From positions 62,001 to 126,000 of the forward strand of contig CAZPKG010000003.1 in NCBI GenBank assembly GCA_964587105.1: a DNA stretch of 64,000 nt, read 5' to 3'. Both the position numbers and the translations under genes were made by a program. Positions 27,085 to 36,121 of this stretch are shown here, one piece after another. The stretch is from JABWCQ01 sp964587105. GTDB taxonomy: Bacteria > Electryoneota > RPQS01. Each line of letters opens with the position of its first letter. The first letter of the stretch is position 1. The notes beneath the pieces are model-generated. The model saw nothing but the letters and a program-made list of their open reading frames with translations, ran no database searches and was not told where the DNA came from.

Positions 27085-28806
27085 TTAATGTTTACCTGAT
27101 TCGCGCTTGGCGTCGTCAAGCGCTTTGTTCTTTTCCTTGATCGCCTCGGCGCCCTTCTTGATCATGTTCTCTTTCTTAGTCTTCACGACCTGCATCTCGA
27201 TTTCGGGAATCGCGACTTGCAGCGTGAAGTCCGTCACTTCTGTGTCGGCAATTTTGTTGATCTGCGTTACCAGCAGGTCCACCGCCTTGACGCGGTTCTC
27301 CTGCAACAACGCGGTCATAAACTCCGCCACCTTTGTATTTGAACTCGTCACGCCCGAAATGTGAATTCCCGCGCCGTTCGGTGTCTGCGCTTCTTTCACT
27401 TCTGTAAGCCAAGTAAGCGAAGGAAGTCTTCGCGCGAGCATCTCCAGCACTTCCACGCGCGCAAAGCGGTTTTTGTCAAGCTCGCGGATCACGTCAATTC
27501 GTTCGGACACGTCCGCCCGCTTCACGGTCAAGTCCTCAACGACGGCGATCTTGTCGCGATACAACGCCGTCTCAGTCCGGATTGCTTCAAGACGTGCTTC
27601 AAGTCCGCTCAAGCGGTTTTGCTGACTCAAGTGCACAATCGTCATTCCAAGCAGCACAGCCGAAATTCCCATGATAGGAATGACGACTTTCGCACCAAGA
27701 TAATTCGCGCGTTTGCTTTCAGGGCGGTCCTCGCGATAAATAAGATTAAATCCTGGATGATCGCCGCCCATTGAGCGCAACGCTAATCCCACCGCGCACG
27801 CGTACCCCGCACTGTCACCGCCTTCGGGAACGGTAACGTCTTTCGTCGGCAATCCCATCTTCCGAAACGGATTGACGATATCAACGTCAATCCCGAATCT
27901 CCGGCGCAAAGCAGATTGCAGGAACGGCAACTCCGCGCCACCGCCGCTCAAAAGCAACTTTGTGATTGGCTTCTCCGCCAACACGCCTAAGTACTCCGGG
28001 AAACCGCGCTCGATTTGCTCAGCTAAACGCTCGCTTACGGAGCGTGCAACGGCGTCAAGCGCATCCTGCTCTTCTTCAGTTTTGCTCGACTTTGCAAGAA
28101 GGGCAAGCGCCTTCTCAAATCCAAATCCGCAGCGGCGAATCAAACCTTCAACGTATGCCTTCCCACCGAGCGGCACGCTGCGGCTTGTTTCAAATTGCGA
28201 CATCTCATAGAGCATCACTTCTGTACTCTGGAAGCCGATATGCAAAACGCCGACAACGCCCTCTTCGTCAAGGTAACCTGCCTCAGTAAGCGCCGCTTGA
28301 ATCGCGAACGGCTGGGCTTCAACAAGTTTGGGCTTCATCCCCGCCCAATAGAGCGGTTCAACGGCGTCAAAGATCACTTCATTTTTGGCAGCGACAAGCA
28401 GCACATCCATGCGGCCGCCGTCAACATCCTGATGCTGACGAGCGTAGTCCAGCGACACCTGATTGATATTGAAAGGCAAGTTCGTGTCGGCTTCGTACTC
28501 GATGGCACCGCGCAACTCATCGTCAGACATGTTGTCCGTAGATATCTTTTTTACCATCAATTGACGACCGCCGACCGACAGCGCAACCTCTTTGCCCTTC
28601 AGTCCGTTTTCTTTCACGATTTGTGACAGTGCATCAGACACTGCAATTGAGTCAATGATGCTCCCATCAACAATCGCGTCTTGCGGCAGATCGACGCACG
28701 ACAGCTTCTCGATCGCGACGCCGTCGCCGGTATTCTTAAGCATTGCAAATCTGACGCGCTTGCTACCGACGTCAATTCCAATACCGAACTTATTCCGCTT
28801 TGCCAT
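27085..28806 (-). CDS. PilM-PilN fusion protein
   Basis: A 573-aa protein in which PilM and PilN are joined. Residues 1-345 are PilM, an FtsA/actin-like ATPase fold (GIDVGSKRVRFAML; LHIGFQSTEVML; LLLSGGGAELPF). Residues about 350-540 are PilN: a short FNLIYRED segment (353-360) corresponds to the N-terminal tail by which separate PilN binds PilM, then a membrane helix (about 371-391), a coiled coil and a periplasmic ferredoxin-like domain. A lysine-rich tail follows. Fusion would hold the cytoplasmic and periplasmic parts of the alignment complex in one chain. It precedes the lipoprotein, pilO, pilP and pilQ. No frameshift or stop lies at the junction. Confidence 0.9.
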   Translation of the reverse strand: MAKRNKFGIGIDVGSKRVRFAMLKNTGDGVAIEKLSCVDLPQDAIVDGSIIDSIAVSDALSQIVKENGLKGKEVALSVGGRQLMVKKISTDNMSDDELRGAIEYEADTNLPFNINQVSLDYARQHQDVDGGRMDVLLVAAKNEVIFDAVEPLYWAGMKPKLVEAQPFAIQAALTEAGYLDEEGVVGVLHIGFQSTEVMLYEMSQFETSRSVPLGGKAYVEGLIRRCGFGFEKALALLAKSSKTEEEQDALDAVARSVSERLAEQIERGFPEYLGVLAEKPITKLLLSGGGAELPFLQSALRRRFGIDVDIVNPFRKMGLPTKDVTVPEGGDSAGYACAVGLALRSMGGDHPGFNLIYREDRPESKRANYLGAKVVIPIMGISAVLLGMTIVHLSQQNRLSGLEARLEAIRTETALYRDKIAVVEDLTVKRADVSERIDVIRELDKNRFARVEVLEMLARRLPSLTWLTEVKEAQTPNGAGIHISGVTSSNTKVAEFMTALLQENRVKAVDLLVTQINKIADTEVTDFTLQVAIPEIEMQVVKTKKENMIKKGAEAIKEKNKALDDAKRESGKH

Positions 28807-28838
28807 GACTTGCCCTTGTATTTCGAACAGTGCAGTTA

Positions 28839-29951
28839 CTAAATTAACATTGCGTCAGAACTTGATTCCGCGCGGCTCAAAGCGAACGGCATGCGCGGCA
28901 ACATGATTGTGATCGACATTCCCCCGGTTTCACTTGGCCCCGTAATAACTCCTCCGCCGAGTGAGTCGGCAATCAGCCTCGCGACATCCAGATCAGCTTT
29001 TCCCGCCGACAGCGCGATGAATTGCTCGCTCCCGCTGCGCTCCTGACCGGACAACCACTCCAGTTGCTCTCGCGTAACTTCCGGACCATTATCTGCAATC
29101 TTGATTTCAATGTACTCTTCCGAATCGCTCACGCTGATTTGAATCTCGCCAGAATGTGTGATCCGCATTATCTCAAAGTCCAACACATTCGCAATAACTC
29201 GCATTACGGCAATTGGCTGTCCAAAGAAATTCATGTCACTTTGCGGCGTATCAACCGTGACAGTGATCTCTCTCCGCTCGCACTCGCTTTTGCAGAACGA
29301 GACGGCCTCTTGAACCACCGCGCCGATTTCGAACAAACTGGATTCGCAGTTGATTTCGCCGTTGCCCCGGCTGAGCAAGAGGTTCTCAATGTTACGTCCC
29401 ATTGTGTCAACCTCTTCAGCGATGATGCGGCTAAATTGCTCACGCTTGTCGCGAGGCAGGTTCTCAAGCTTTTGGAGAGAGAACATGTACCCTTTGACGA
29501 GCCCCATTGACGCGCGTACCGCGTATTCAAGCGCAGCGACACGGTTCTCGTGCGCGCTCCAGAGTTTATCCTCAAGCGCGGATTCTTCGGTAATGTCGCG
29601 CGCAATTGCCATCAACAAATTATTGTCGTTACCGTGCGACACCGGAGACTCAACAATGCTGAATACTTTGGTTTCGCCGCGAGTAGTCTTGAATCGGCGG
29701 ACTGAGCGTTGAACATTCCGTTGCGTAATCACCGTGCTCCATGCTCGCAAGGCTAACGCTCGCTCATCGTCGGCCATGACACCAAGCAAAGCGGCGGGTC
29801 CCGCAGAATCTTTGGAGAGACCAAGCTCTGCCCAAAAACGGTCATTTGCTTCGCGCACAGTGCCGCTGCGGTCAATAATGAAAACAAGATCCGCTGCATA
29901 GCGCAGTACGACGTCACAAAGTGTGGAAGTCTGTGTAGTTTGCTGTTCCAT
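28839..29951 (-). CDS. PAS-containing histidine-kinase-like protein, probably catalytically degenerate
   Basis: A 370-aa soluble protein: PAS domain (about residues 15-120, DLVFIIDRSGTVREANDRFW) followed by DHp-like helices and an HATPase-like domain. Aligning the region ending in KGY (153-155) with a normal H-box puts Tyr143 at the phospho-acceptor histidine. The N-box reads NVLDFEIM, with Phe at the usual Mg-binding Asn. The G1 box is mostly kept (ADNGPE) but the G2 glycines are lost (AGKADLDVAR). It probably binds partners rather than phosphorylating them. The ATG at 29951 lies one base after the receiver gene's stop, so the two are coupled. No membrane segment is present. Confidence 0.8.
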   Translation of the reverse strand: MEQQTTQTSTLCDVVLRYAADLVFIIDRSGTVREANDRFWAELGLSKDSAGPAALLGVMADDERALALRAWSTVITQRNVQRSVRRFKTTRGETKVFSIVESPVSHGNDNNLLMAIARDITEESALEDKLWSAHENRVAALEYAVRASMGLVKGYMFSLQKLENLPRDKREQFSRIIAEEVDTMGRNIENLLLSRGNGEINCESSLFEIGAVVQEAVSFCKSECERREITVTVDTPQSDMNFFGQPIAVMRVIANVLDFEIMRITHSGEIQISVSDSEEYIEIKIADNGPEVTREQLEWLSGQERSGSEQFIALSAGKADLDVARLIADSLGGGVITGPSETGGMSITIMLPRMPFALSRAESSSDAMLI

Positions 29952-29952
29952 T

Positions 29953-30342
29953 CTAAGACTCAATATTCCCCACTGAAGCGGCCGACCCACTAAGGTTGTG
30001 ACTGATAGCTTGGATCAACTCTGAGTAAGTAAAGGGCTTGAATATTCTGCTTGAATTTCGCGGAAGTTTAATTTCTCCCGCGCCCGTCCAAGCGCTCATA
30101 AACACAATTGGCACATTGTGGGAATTTGGCGTTGCTCGATAGCGCTGCACAAGCTCGATTCCGTTATGCTCGTTCATTAGAATATCCATAACAACCACAT
30201 GAGGTCTGTGAAGTTCAATCAGCTTGGCTAAGTCTTCTGCGCGTGTTGAAGCGATGATATCCATTTCATCGTCCTCAAACATGATTTTGAGCAATTCAAG
30301 ATATCGCTCGTCGTCGTCAAGCATTAGAACTTTCGTCTTCAT
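29953..30342 (-). CDS. Single-domain response regulator (CheY-like receiver)
   Basis: A 129-aa receiver starting at the ATG at 30342, which overlaps the upstream stop as ATGA; a longer upstream frame has no homology. The acidic pocket LMLDDDERYLE, phospho-acceptor Asp in VVVMDILMNEHNG, a Ser/Thr-type switch region (IVFMSAW) and the conserved Lys of RIFKPF are all present. There is no output domain, so it must act by protein contact. Its neighbours are the ATPase fusion upstream and the degenerate kinase downstream, suggesting that one of these is its partner. Confidence 0.9.
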   Translation of the reverse strand: MKTKVLMLDDDERYLELLKIMFEDDEMDIIASTRAEDLAKLIELHRPHVVVMDILMNEHNGIELVQRYRATPNSHNVPIVFMSAWTGAGEIKLPRNSSRIFKPFTYSELIQAISHNLSGSAASVGNIES

Positions 30343-31532
30343 TCGCCATCCGCTTTCGACATCACAGTGTGTGAAGTGCTGTTTTTCAAAGCTGACTGCT
30401 GTACCGCAGCCCAGGAAGTCCCGCACTTGATTGCCCATTCCGGGAGTGCCCCACTCAACTTGCGGTTGTGAGCATTGAATCGGGATACTAAAATGCTCTT
30501 CATTGCTTCCTGATCGGGCAATGACAAGTGAACTTCTGTTCCGTGCTCAAGGACTTCCCGCATACTTTCAGTTGCGGGGCCTTGGACATACTCCTCATCT
30601 GTCATCGTCACAACTACCGTAGACCCATTAGCACGCGCAAATGCGATTGAATTTGCAATAATCGATTCCACGCATTCGTTGCCCCACGCTGCAGCAATGT
30701 CATCAATAAGCAGAAGTGAGCAATCACGCAATTCGTACTTAAGCCCCTCAATTTGCCCCGCGATGATATAGTCGGCGATGCTTTGACGCAACTGCTCACC
30801 GGTGCAATGAATACCCCGCATTAGCGGCTCCTTCCCAGAGCAGTAGTTCTTGATCGCGGTCAACAAATGAGTCTTGCCTGTCTCACTCGATCCGATGAGC
30901 ATTACGGGAGTATTAAATGACTCTCGCGCACCAGACGCAATCTGCTTCGCGACCTCTTTTGCTCGTGCGACGCCTTCATGCTCAATAACACTCTCAAACG
31001 TACAATGCCATGCTGGTTGAATCGCCCATGCGTTTGATGCTACTTTAGCGCTTGCCGTGAACGCTTGTCTCTCGCTGTTCTGCTCGCCGTCCTTTCCATA
31101 GTAGATAAACAACGCGTGCTCAAGCGCATCAGGCTCGGCCATAAGAAGTACAATCTCAAAATCGGTTACGGCACGCAGTTCGTCACGCACCTTGTCCGTA
31201 TCCGAATCCGACACGGCAACCACAAGCGAATTTCCGCTGCGGCGTATTGGAATACACCTACAGGACCTTGCGACATGACGCGGAATTTGCCTGACGGCGT
31301 CAAGGTCAACCTGCAACTCTTCAAGCTTGACTGAACGAATCTCATTTAGCGAACTGACGATGTGCTCTACTTCACCTGAAGACAGCAGGTCCAACTCAAC
31401 AAGAGCCTCAGCCAATCCGATTGCTGACTCTTCTTTTCGTTTTTGCGCCAAAGCAAGCTGCGCCTCGCTGAGAAGTTCGGTGCGGCGGAGTCGTTGTTCC
31501 AACTTACCATCAAAAGTCACACTGCTACTCAT
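30339..31532 (-). CDS. MshEN domain fused to a DnaA-like AAA+ ATPase
   Basis: A 397-aa protein with two parts not usually joined. Residues about 15-146 are an MshEN (GspE/PilB N-terminal) domain: paired helices LLSEAQLALAQ and ALVELDLLSSGEVEHIV, then IPRHVARSCRCIPIRR and LVVAVSDSDTDKV. Residues about 178-375 are an AAA+ domain like DnaA/DnaC: Walker A GSSETGKTHL (214-223), then GEQLRQSIADYI, Walker B LLLIDDIAAAWG (from 273) and a sensor-1-like VVVTMTD. The DnaA DNA-binding domain is absent. The GKTHL and LLIDDI pattern separates it from the PilB/PilT class ATPases. It overlaps its neighbours at both ends. Function unknown; its place suggests control or assembly of the pilus. Confidence 0.8.
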   Translation of the reverse strand: MSSSVTFDGKLEQRLRRTELLSEAQLALAQKRKEESAIGLAEALVELDLLSSGEVEHIVSSLNEIRSVKLEELQVDLDAVRQIPRHVARSCRCIPIRRSGNSLVVAVSDSDTDKVRDELRAVTDFEIVLLMAEPDALEHALFIYYGKDGEQNSERQAFTASAKVASNAWAIQPAWHCTFESVIEHEGVARAKEVAKQIASGARESFNTPVMLIGSSETGKTHLLTAIKNYCSGKEPLMRGIHCTGEQLRQSIADYIIAGQIEGLKYELRDCSLLLIDDIAAAWGNECVESIIANSIAFARANGSTVVVTMTDEEYVQGPATESMREVLEHGTEVHLSLPDQEAMKSILVSRFNAHNRKLSGALPEWAIKCGTSWAAVQQSALKNSTSHTVMSKADGE

Positions 31533-32157
31533 CTTCTGTTGCCTTGCGATTTGCGCTGTCCAATTCTTTCCAGAGTTCCGATCCTGCCCACATGAGTTCA
31601 GCCGTAGTTATCGTTTCGTCGCCGCGAAGCACGAGCCGCCGGTCTCCGGTGACATGTGACCATTTTGATCCACGCGGGTCCCGTTCCAGGATTGTGCGAT
31701 CACTATTCTCATTGCTTCCTTCTCCTTCAGCGTTCACGCCGACCGGTGATTGCATTGTCTCAAAACTCTTCAATCCCGTTATCCTGAGCCTAAGCTCAGA
31801 GAACTTTTGCTGCAATCGTGCATGAAGAGGAACAGGCACGCGCATGGCTCGTTGAGGAGACCCACTTTGCGTTGAAGTCATGGCTTTGAGTAGGCGACTC
31901 GTATCAACTCTGATCGTACGCTCGGGCGGCAATTCGCCATCATTCCTATGAATTGTTGCAATTGTGTTCGAACTTGTTGCTTCAATTGCTTTCCATCCGA
32001 CGTCACCGTTGCTGCGCTCAGCGTGCGCAAGATTTCCGCGCACAAACCAAAGCGTTAAGGATGATTCATCAAGCTCGAAGGAAATCGCACCTAAATAGGA
32101 ACGGGTTCGGCAATGCTCAATCGCTTCTAACAGAGAACAATTCTCAATTTGCTCCAT
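31525..32157 (-). CDS. DUF4388 (PATAN-like) domain protein
   Basis: A 210-aa protein whose first about 95 residues follow the DUF4388/PATAN pattern: SLLEAIEHCRTRSYLGAISF, LTLWFVRGNLAHAERS, and the helix VGWKAIEATS. The rest is a polar linker and a short C-terminal segment of unknown fold. Related PATAN domains occur in bacterial response regulators that control type IV pilus motors (the cyanobacterial PatA/PixE type), which fits its place directly after a PilT/PilU-like motor gene (2-base gap). It overlaps the next gene by 8 bases. Confidence 0.65.
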   Translation of the reverse strand: MEQIENCSLLEAIEHCRTRSYLGAISFELDESSLTLWFVRGNLAHAERSNGDVGWKAIEATSSNTIATIHRNDGELPPERTIRVDTSRLLKAMTSTQSGSPQRAMRVPVPLHARLQQKFSELRLRITGLKSFETMQSPVGVNAEGEGSNENSDRTILERDPRGSKWSHVTGDRRLVLRGDETITTAELMWAGSELWKELDSANRKATEDE

Positions 32158-32158
32158 A

Positions 32159-33253
32159 TTAAACCTCCGCCAACCTTGAACCTGAGGACTTTATTCCGCG
32201 CACAGCCATCTCGAGGTCGTTCGGGTTGTTGGCATTTTCGATCGCTGTGTCAAACGAGATAATGCCTTGATTGTACAGACTTAGAATGGATTGGTCGAAC
32301 GACTGCATTCCGTGCGTGCCTTGATCGTCTTCAATCAAACCAGAAATCATGTTCATTTTCTCGGGAATCGTCATGCATTCACGAACCGCAGCTGTATTCA
32401 CCATGATCTCAACAAGAGGTACTCGCCCGCGTGTCTCTTTCTTTGAAACGAGCCGTTGCGAGATTACTGCCTGTAAAGAGCCCGCGAGCATTGTTCGAAT
32501 CTGGGCCTGTTCATTTAGCGGGAAGAACGAGATGATACGGTTAACCGCTTCGACTGCGTTCAAAGTATGCAAAGATGTAAGCACAAGATGGCCCGTCTCT
32601 GCCGCTTGTAACGCGATTTTCATCGTTGTTTGATCGCGGATCTCACCAACCATAATAATGTCAGGGTCTTCGCGCAACGCATGTGTAAGAGCGGCCAGAA
32701 ACGACTCTGTGTCAATCATCACTTCGCGCTGTGCGATAAGCGACTTCTTATTGGAAAACACATACTCAATTGGGTCTTCAATGGTGAGTATGTTGACACT
32801 TCGAGTTTGATTGATGTGCTCAATCATTGCGGCCATAGTCGTCGATTTACCAGAACCGGTCGCGCCCGTGAGCAAAATGATGCCTCTACGGCTGCCGCAC
32901 ATTTTTTCAATTGCAGGCGGCAAACCAAGCTCCTTAAAGCTCGGAATTACAGTCTTGATTGCACGAAACGCAAGGGCGGGTGTTCCCTTCTGAAAATACA
33001 CATTAACACGCACACGACCATGTCCGGGCACGGTCAATGCCAAATCAAGCTCCTTTTCACGCATGAATTTGTCAAGTTGCGTTGACGTCACCGACTCGTT
33101 AAGCAACGCACTCATTTCCCGTTCTGATACGGGCTCAGGTCGCGTGCCGAACAAATTGCCGTCAATGCGCAATACAGGTACGCTCCCGACTCGCAAGTGC
33201 AAGTCGGAAGCTTTCCTAGTGAAGAGAAGTTCGAGTAGCCCTTTTAGTTCCAT
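32159..33253 (-). CDS. PilT/PilU-family pilus retraction ATPase (second copy)
   Basis: A hexameric motor ATPase of the PilT subfamily. It has an N-terminal PAS-like domain opening with ASDLHLRVGS, Walker A GATGSGKST, the Asp box ILTIEDPIEYVF, Walker B DIIMVGEIRD and the His box TGHLVLTSLHT. The C-terminal region lacks the canonical AIRNLIRE motif (AVRECMTIPE here) and continues to GMQSFDQSILSLYNQG, as in PilU-like paralogues. The canonical pilT lies elsewhere in the island. It is cotranscribed with the DUF4388 gene. Confidence 0.9.
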   Translation of the reverse strand: MELKGLLELLFTRKASDLHLRVGSVPVLRIDGNLFGTRPEPVSEREMSALLNESVTSTQLDKFMREKELDLALTVPGHGRVRVNVYFQKGTPALAFRAIKTVIPSFKELGLPPAIEKMCGSRRGIILLTGATGSGKSTTMAAMIEHINQTRSVNILTIEDPIEYVFSNKKSLIAQREVMIDTESFLAALTHALREDPDIIMVGEIRDQTTMKIALQAAETGHLVLTSLHTLNAVEAVNRIISFFPLNEQAQIRTMLAGSLQAVISQRLVSKKETRGRVPLVEIMVNTAAVRECMTIPEKMNMISGLIEDDQGTHGMQSFDQSILSLYNQGIISFDTAIENANNPNDLEMAVRGIKSSGSRLAEV

Positions 33254-33281
33254 CTGCCTTTGCCCTGATACAATTTCCTGA

Positions 33282-34439
33282 TTAAGCGCTTAACCGTGCA
33301 GCGCGCTGAGCTGCGTCCGTTGAATGCGCAGAGTCTGCGCTGACTTTTTGGTAACAAGTTCGTGCGACATTTGCATTACCTAAGAGTTCGTTAAGCACGC
33401 CCATGTGGTAATTCAAGTCACTTTGAACGTCTGACTCTTCATCGACTGTAGCAGTCTCTTCTTCAAGCAACCTCAACGCACGGTGCGGGTCATTCGCGTT
33501 CTTATAGCACTGCGCGAGTTCGATCGTTGATTTACTCCGGATGCTCGGATCTCTGCGTGCGGTCTGGAATTCTGTGATAGCCGCGTCCCAGAGTTTCATT
33601 TCTGCGTAAACAACGCCAAGATCAAAATGGTCTTTGCCTTGACCGACAGGAATGTCTTCTTCCGAAAACTCGCTTGGGACTTCCATTGGCACTTCAGGCT
33701 CGTGCGGCTCGTATCCGTTCAAGGCAGGCTGGTACGAAATCGAATCCTGTTTCAAAAACGTCGTGTCGCCGGCCGACCAATCACTATCGATCGTGAGCAG
33801 TCCATCGTTGTTTGGTACGTAAGCCTCTTCAACAGTTTCCTGAACCGGCTCCAAGTCTGTCGATGTTATCGCTTCCTCCTTCACCTCGACAGTGGCCTGC
33901 ATTCGTCCAACATAGGCCTGAAGTTCACGCTGCAACTCGATGTCCTCAAGTTCGCTCTCATCATGCAAGTGCAACAGCTCTTCTAATAAGTGCGGCTGCT
34001 TGATCTCGCACAACATGACTTTTCGAAACCACGGTTTCTTGTCGACGCTTGTCGCATTTTTCGCAAGCTTGATAAACGAGCGGTATGCCGAGATTGCGTC
34101 CGCATAGTACTCAAGCCCGAGATATGCTTCGGAAATCGAACGATGCACGCCGGTCTCTTCCGGACAACGCTTAACTATTTTGCGTCCGACGCCAAGCACA
34201 TTTTCATGCAGACTCTCCTGCACGTAACCGTCGAGCGCCCGTTGCCATGAAATTGCCGCGGCGGTGATATCTCCGGAACGATATTGCACGTCACCGAGCA
34301 GATTCCATTGCGCATAGTTTTGCTCGTCTGCGTGAACTTGATCTTCAAAGAAAGGCAAAGCTGTCTTCCATTTTGACGCCCGCAGCGCAAGCCGCGCCTT
34401 TTGATCAGGATTCTTCGATGACTTAACAGTCAGTTTCAT
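33282..34439 (-). CDS. TPR-repeat protein
   Basis: A 385-aa soluble protein built of tetratricopeptide-like helices: N-terminal repeats (ARLALRASKWKTALPFFEDQ; AQWNLLGDVQYRSGDITAAAISWQRAL), a long acidic low-complexity centre (about 195-265, rich in Glu and Asp), then further repeats (HFDLGVVYAEMKLWDAAITEFQTA; YHMGVLNELLGNANVARTCYQKV). No signal peptide. Such proteins often scaffold assemblies; its place between minor pilins and the second motor gene suggests a pilus role, but nothing identifies a partner. Confidence 0.8.
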   Translation of the reverse strand: MKLTVKSSKNPDQKARLALRASKWKTALPFFEDQVHADEQNYAQWNLLGDVQYRSGDITAAAISWQRALDGYVQESLHENVLGVGRKIVKRCPEETGVHRSISEAYLGLEYYADAISAYRSFIKLAKNATSVDKKPWFRKVMLCEIKQPHLLEELLHLHDESELEDIELQRELQAYVGRMQATVEVKEEAITSTDLEPVQETVEEAYVPNNDGLLTIDSDWSAGDTTFLKQDSISYQPALNGYEPHEPEVPMEVPSEFSEEDIPVGQGKDHFDLGVVYAEMKLWDAAITEFQTARRDPSIRSKSTIELAQCYKNANDPHRALRLLEEETATVDEESDVQSDLNYHMGVLNELLGNANVARTCYQKVSADSAHSTDAAQRAARLSA

Positions 34440-34450
34440 TCTCTTGCCCT

Positions 34451-36106
34451 TTAACTAATCTGACGCCATGCGCCGCGCTGAACAGTGTGAACTTTTGGTG
34501 TACCCGGAGGCCAATTACTTGGACTTAGCAAATCCGTATCAAAACCCCAATTTCTTTGCGGCGCAGTATAATATCCACCGTACACCCACGGTCTGGTGTT
34601 TCTCCGACTGTACCACAAGTCAATCATGCTACCACGGTACGTAACGGTTTGACTCCCCCAGTTTTCCAAGAACCGCAGCAAGTTTTCCAAGCCGCCGCTG
34701 TAGCCCGCTCCGTAAACCGTGGGTACATGGCCGGTCATAATGCAAGCATTAACATTCTGCGAAGTCGGCACGCGATTACTCAGCGATAGACTGGATCTCG
34801 AATCGAGCCATGCCGGTGACAGGAAGGTAATCGCATCACACAACAGCGCAGAGCCGCGTTTGTTTACAGTGTTATAGTGCCCCCAAACATATAGCGGCAA
34901 GTCTGTTGCTATTGTCAATCCGTTGGGCGGCAGCCGCGAACCGTTCTTGATTCGCACGACTGCATTCGATGTGCGGTAATCACTCAGATAAATGATTCCG
35001 TTGGCCGGCCACACGCTGTCCGAGACCATACGGCCAACGTGTATTTGTATTACGTCCATCCAACGCGCTTCACGCGCGTCATACATCAAATGCGTCGTGT
35101 ACGTAATGCGCGAGCCCATCGCGACCACGGCTCCGGCGCTATCCTTCAGAACGCCATCAACGTATCGCCAGCCTGCTTTGTACCAGTATTTCGACTCGAT
35201 TTGCTGTTGACCATCGGCGACCGAATCCCGTCGCTCCACGATTTCATGTTGATCAGCCGCAGGAGGAAGCGGGAGCCGCAACGTGGACATTCCGTGCGCT
35301 TGGTCGCGTACTTGCCCTCCCCAAACTGTCAACGATTGATCGGCCCAATCCGATCTGCGATTATCCAACCAGTATGATCCTCGCCAAACGTTTTGGTAAA
35401 CTCCGTACTGGTCTTTGATGTTTACGGCACCCGGCTCATCGACATGACCATTGTCTTTTCGGTTGTGCCAATATCGACCTCCGGCCGTTACATACGAATT
35501 GCAGCTTATGCCTGTCCCTGCGCCCATATAGAGATCAGCATTCGTATGAATTCTGCCCTCAAATGTCATGCTTGGACCAGGATAGATTTCAAGGTCTTCG
35601 TCGTAAAAAACACCGAATTGAAACAGCGGAATAAACTGATGCTGAATCTCACGATTGATTGTCGTCGAAGAGCGGTCAGAGAGCGCGCGGGCGGTAATAT
35701 TGTAGCGGCTGACAAATCCGATTAGGCCTTGATAATCACCCGCTGTCAAGACTTCTTGTGTGACGCCGGGAACCCGCGTTACATCATACAAATCGTACAC
35801 ATATCCGTCCATGTTCGGCGACGGAAGTGAATCGAGAACGGATTGCTCGGGATCAAGATTTACCTCTAACAGATCATGAAGTTGCTCGGCGCCCCACTCG
35901 ACCGCAGCCTCAGCGGCATAGAAAGTTCGCGTTTCGTCAAGCGCTGTCGTCTCGACCTTTGACGTCCCGATTGAATGAAGTGAAGATGTCGTTGCGATAA
36001 ACATCAAACCGGCGAGCATCACGACCGCTGCGATCATGATAACGCCTCTTTGCCCGTTCTTCAGCCCTAACTTGCCGCCCTTTTTGATTGAAGTCTTGCT
36101 TTTCAT
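34451..36106 (-). CDS. PilX-like type IV pilus minor pilin or assembly protein
   Basis: A long (551 aa) prepilin-like protein. A basic leader ends in NGQRG, followed by the hydrophobic helix VIMIAAVVMLAGLMFIATTSSL. As in PilX, mature position 5 is not Glu. The remaining about 480 residues (FYAAEAAVEWGAEQL, then a beta-rich body with RIHTNADLYMG and NGIIYLSDYR) resemble the large PilX/DUF4900-type proteins. The ATG at 36106 was preferred because GAGG stands 6 bases upstream; an ATG two codons earlier is too close to it. It is the third of three adjacent minor-pilin genes. Confidence 0.78.
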   Translation of the reverse strand: MKSKTSIKKGGKLGLKNGQRGVIMIAAVVMLAGLMFIATTSSLHSIGTSKVETTALDETRTFYAAEAAVEWGAEQLHDLLEVNLDPEQSVLDSLPSPNMDGYVYDLYDVTRVPGVTQEVLTAGDYQGLIGFVSRYNITARALSDRSSTTINREIQHQFIPLFQFGVFYDEDLEIYPGPSMTFEGRIHTNADLYMGAGTGISCNSYVTAGGRYWHNRKDNGHVDEPGAVNIKDQYGVYQNVWRGSYWLDNRRSDWADQSLTVWGGQVRDQAHGMSTLRLPLPPAADQHEIVERRDSVADGQQQIESKYWYKAGWRYVDGVLKDSAGAVVAMGSRITYTTHLMYDAREARWMDVIQIHVGRMVSDSVWPANGIIYLSDYRTSNAVVRIKNGSRLPPNGLTIATDLPLYVWGHYNTVNKRGSALLCDAITFLSPAWLDSRSSLSLSNRVPTSQNVNACIMTGHVPTVYGAGYSGGLENLLRFLENWGSQTVTYRGSMIDLWYSRRNTRPWVYGGYYTAPQRNWGFDTDLLSPSNWPPGTPKVHTVQRGAWRQIS

Positions 36107-36121
36107 AATCATCCTCGGACG

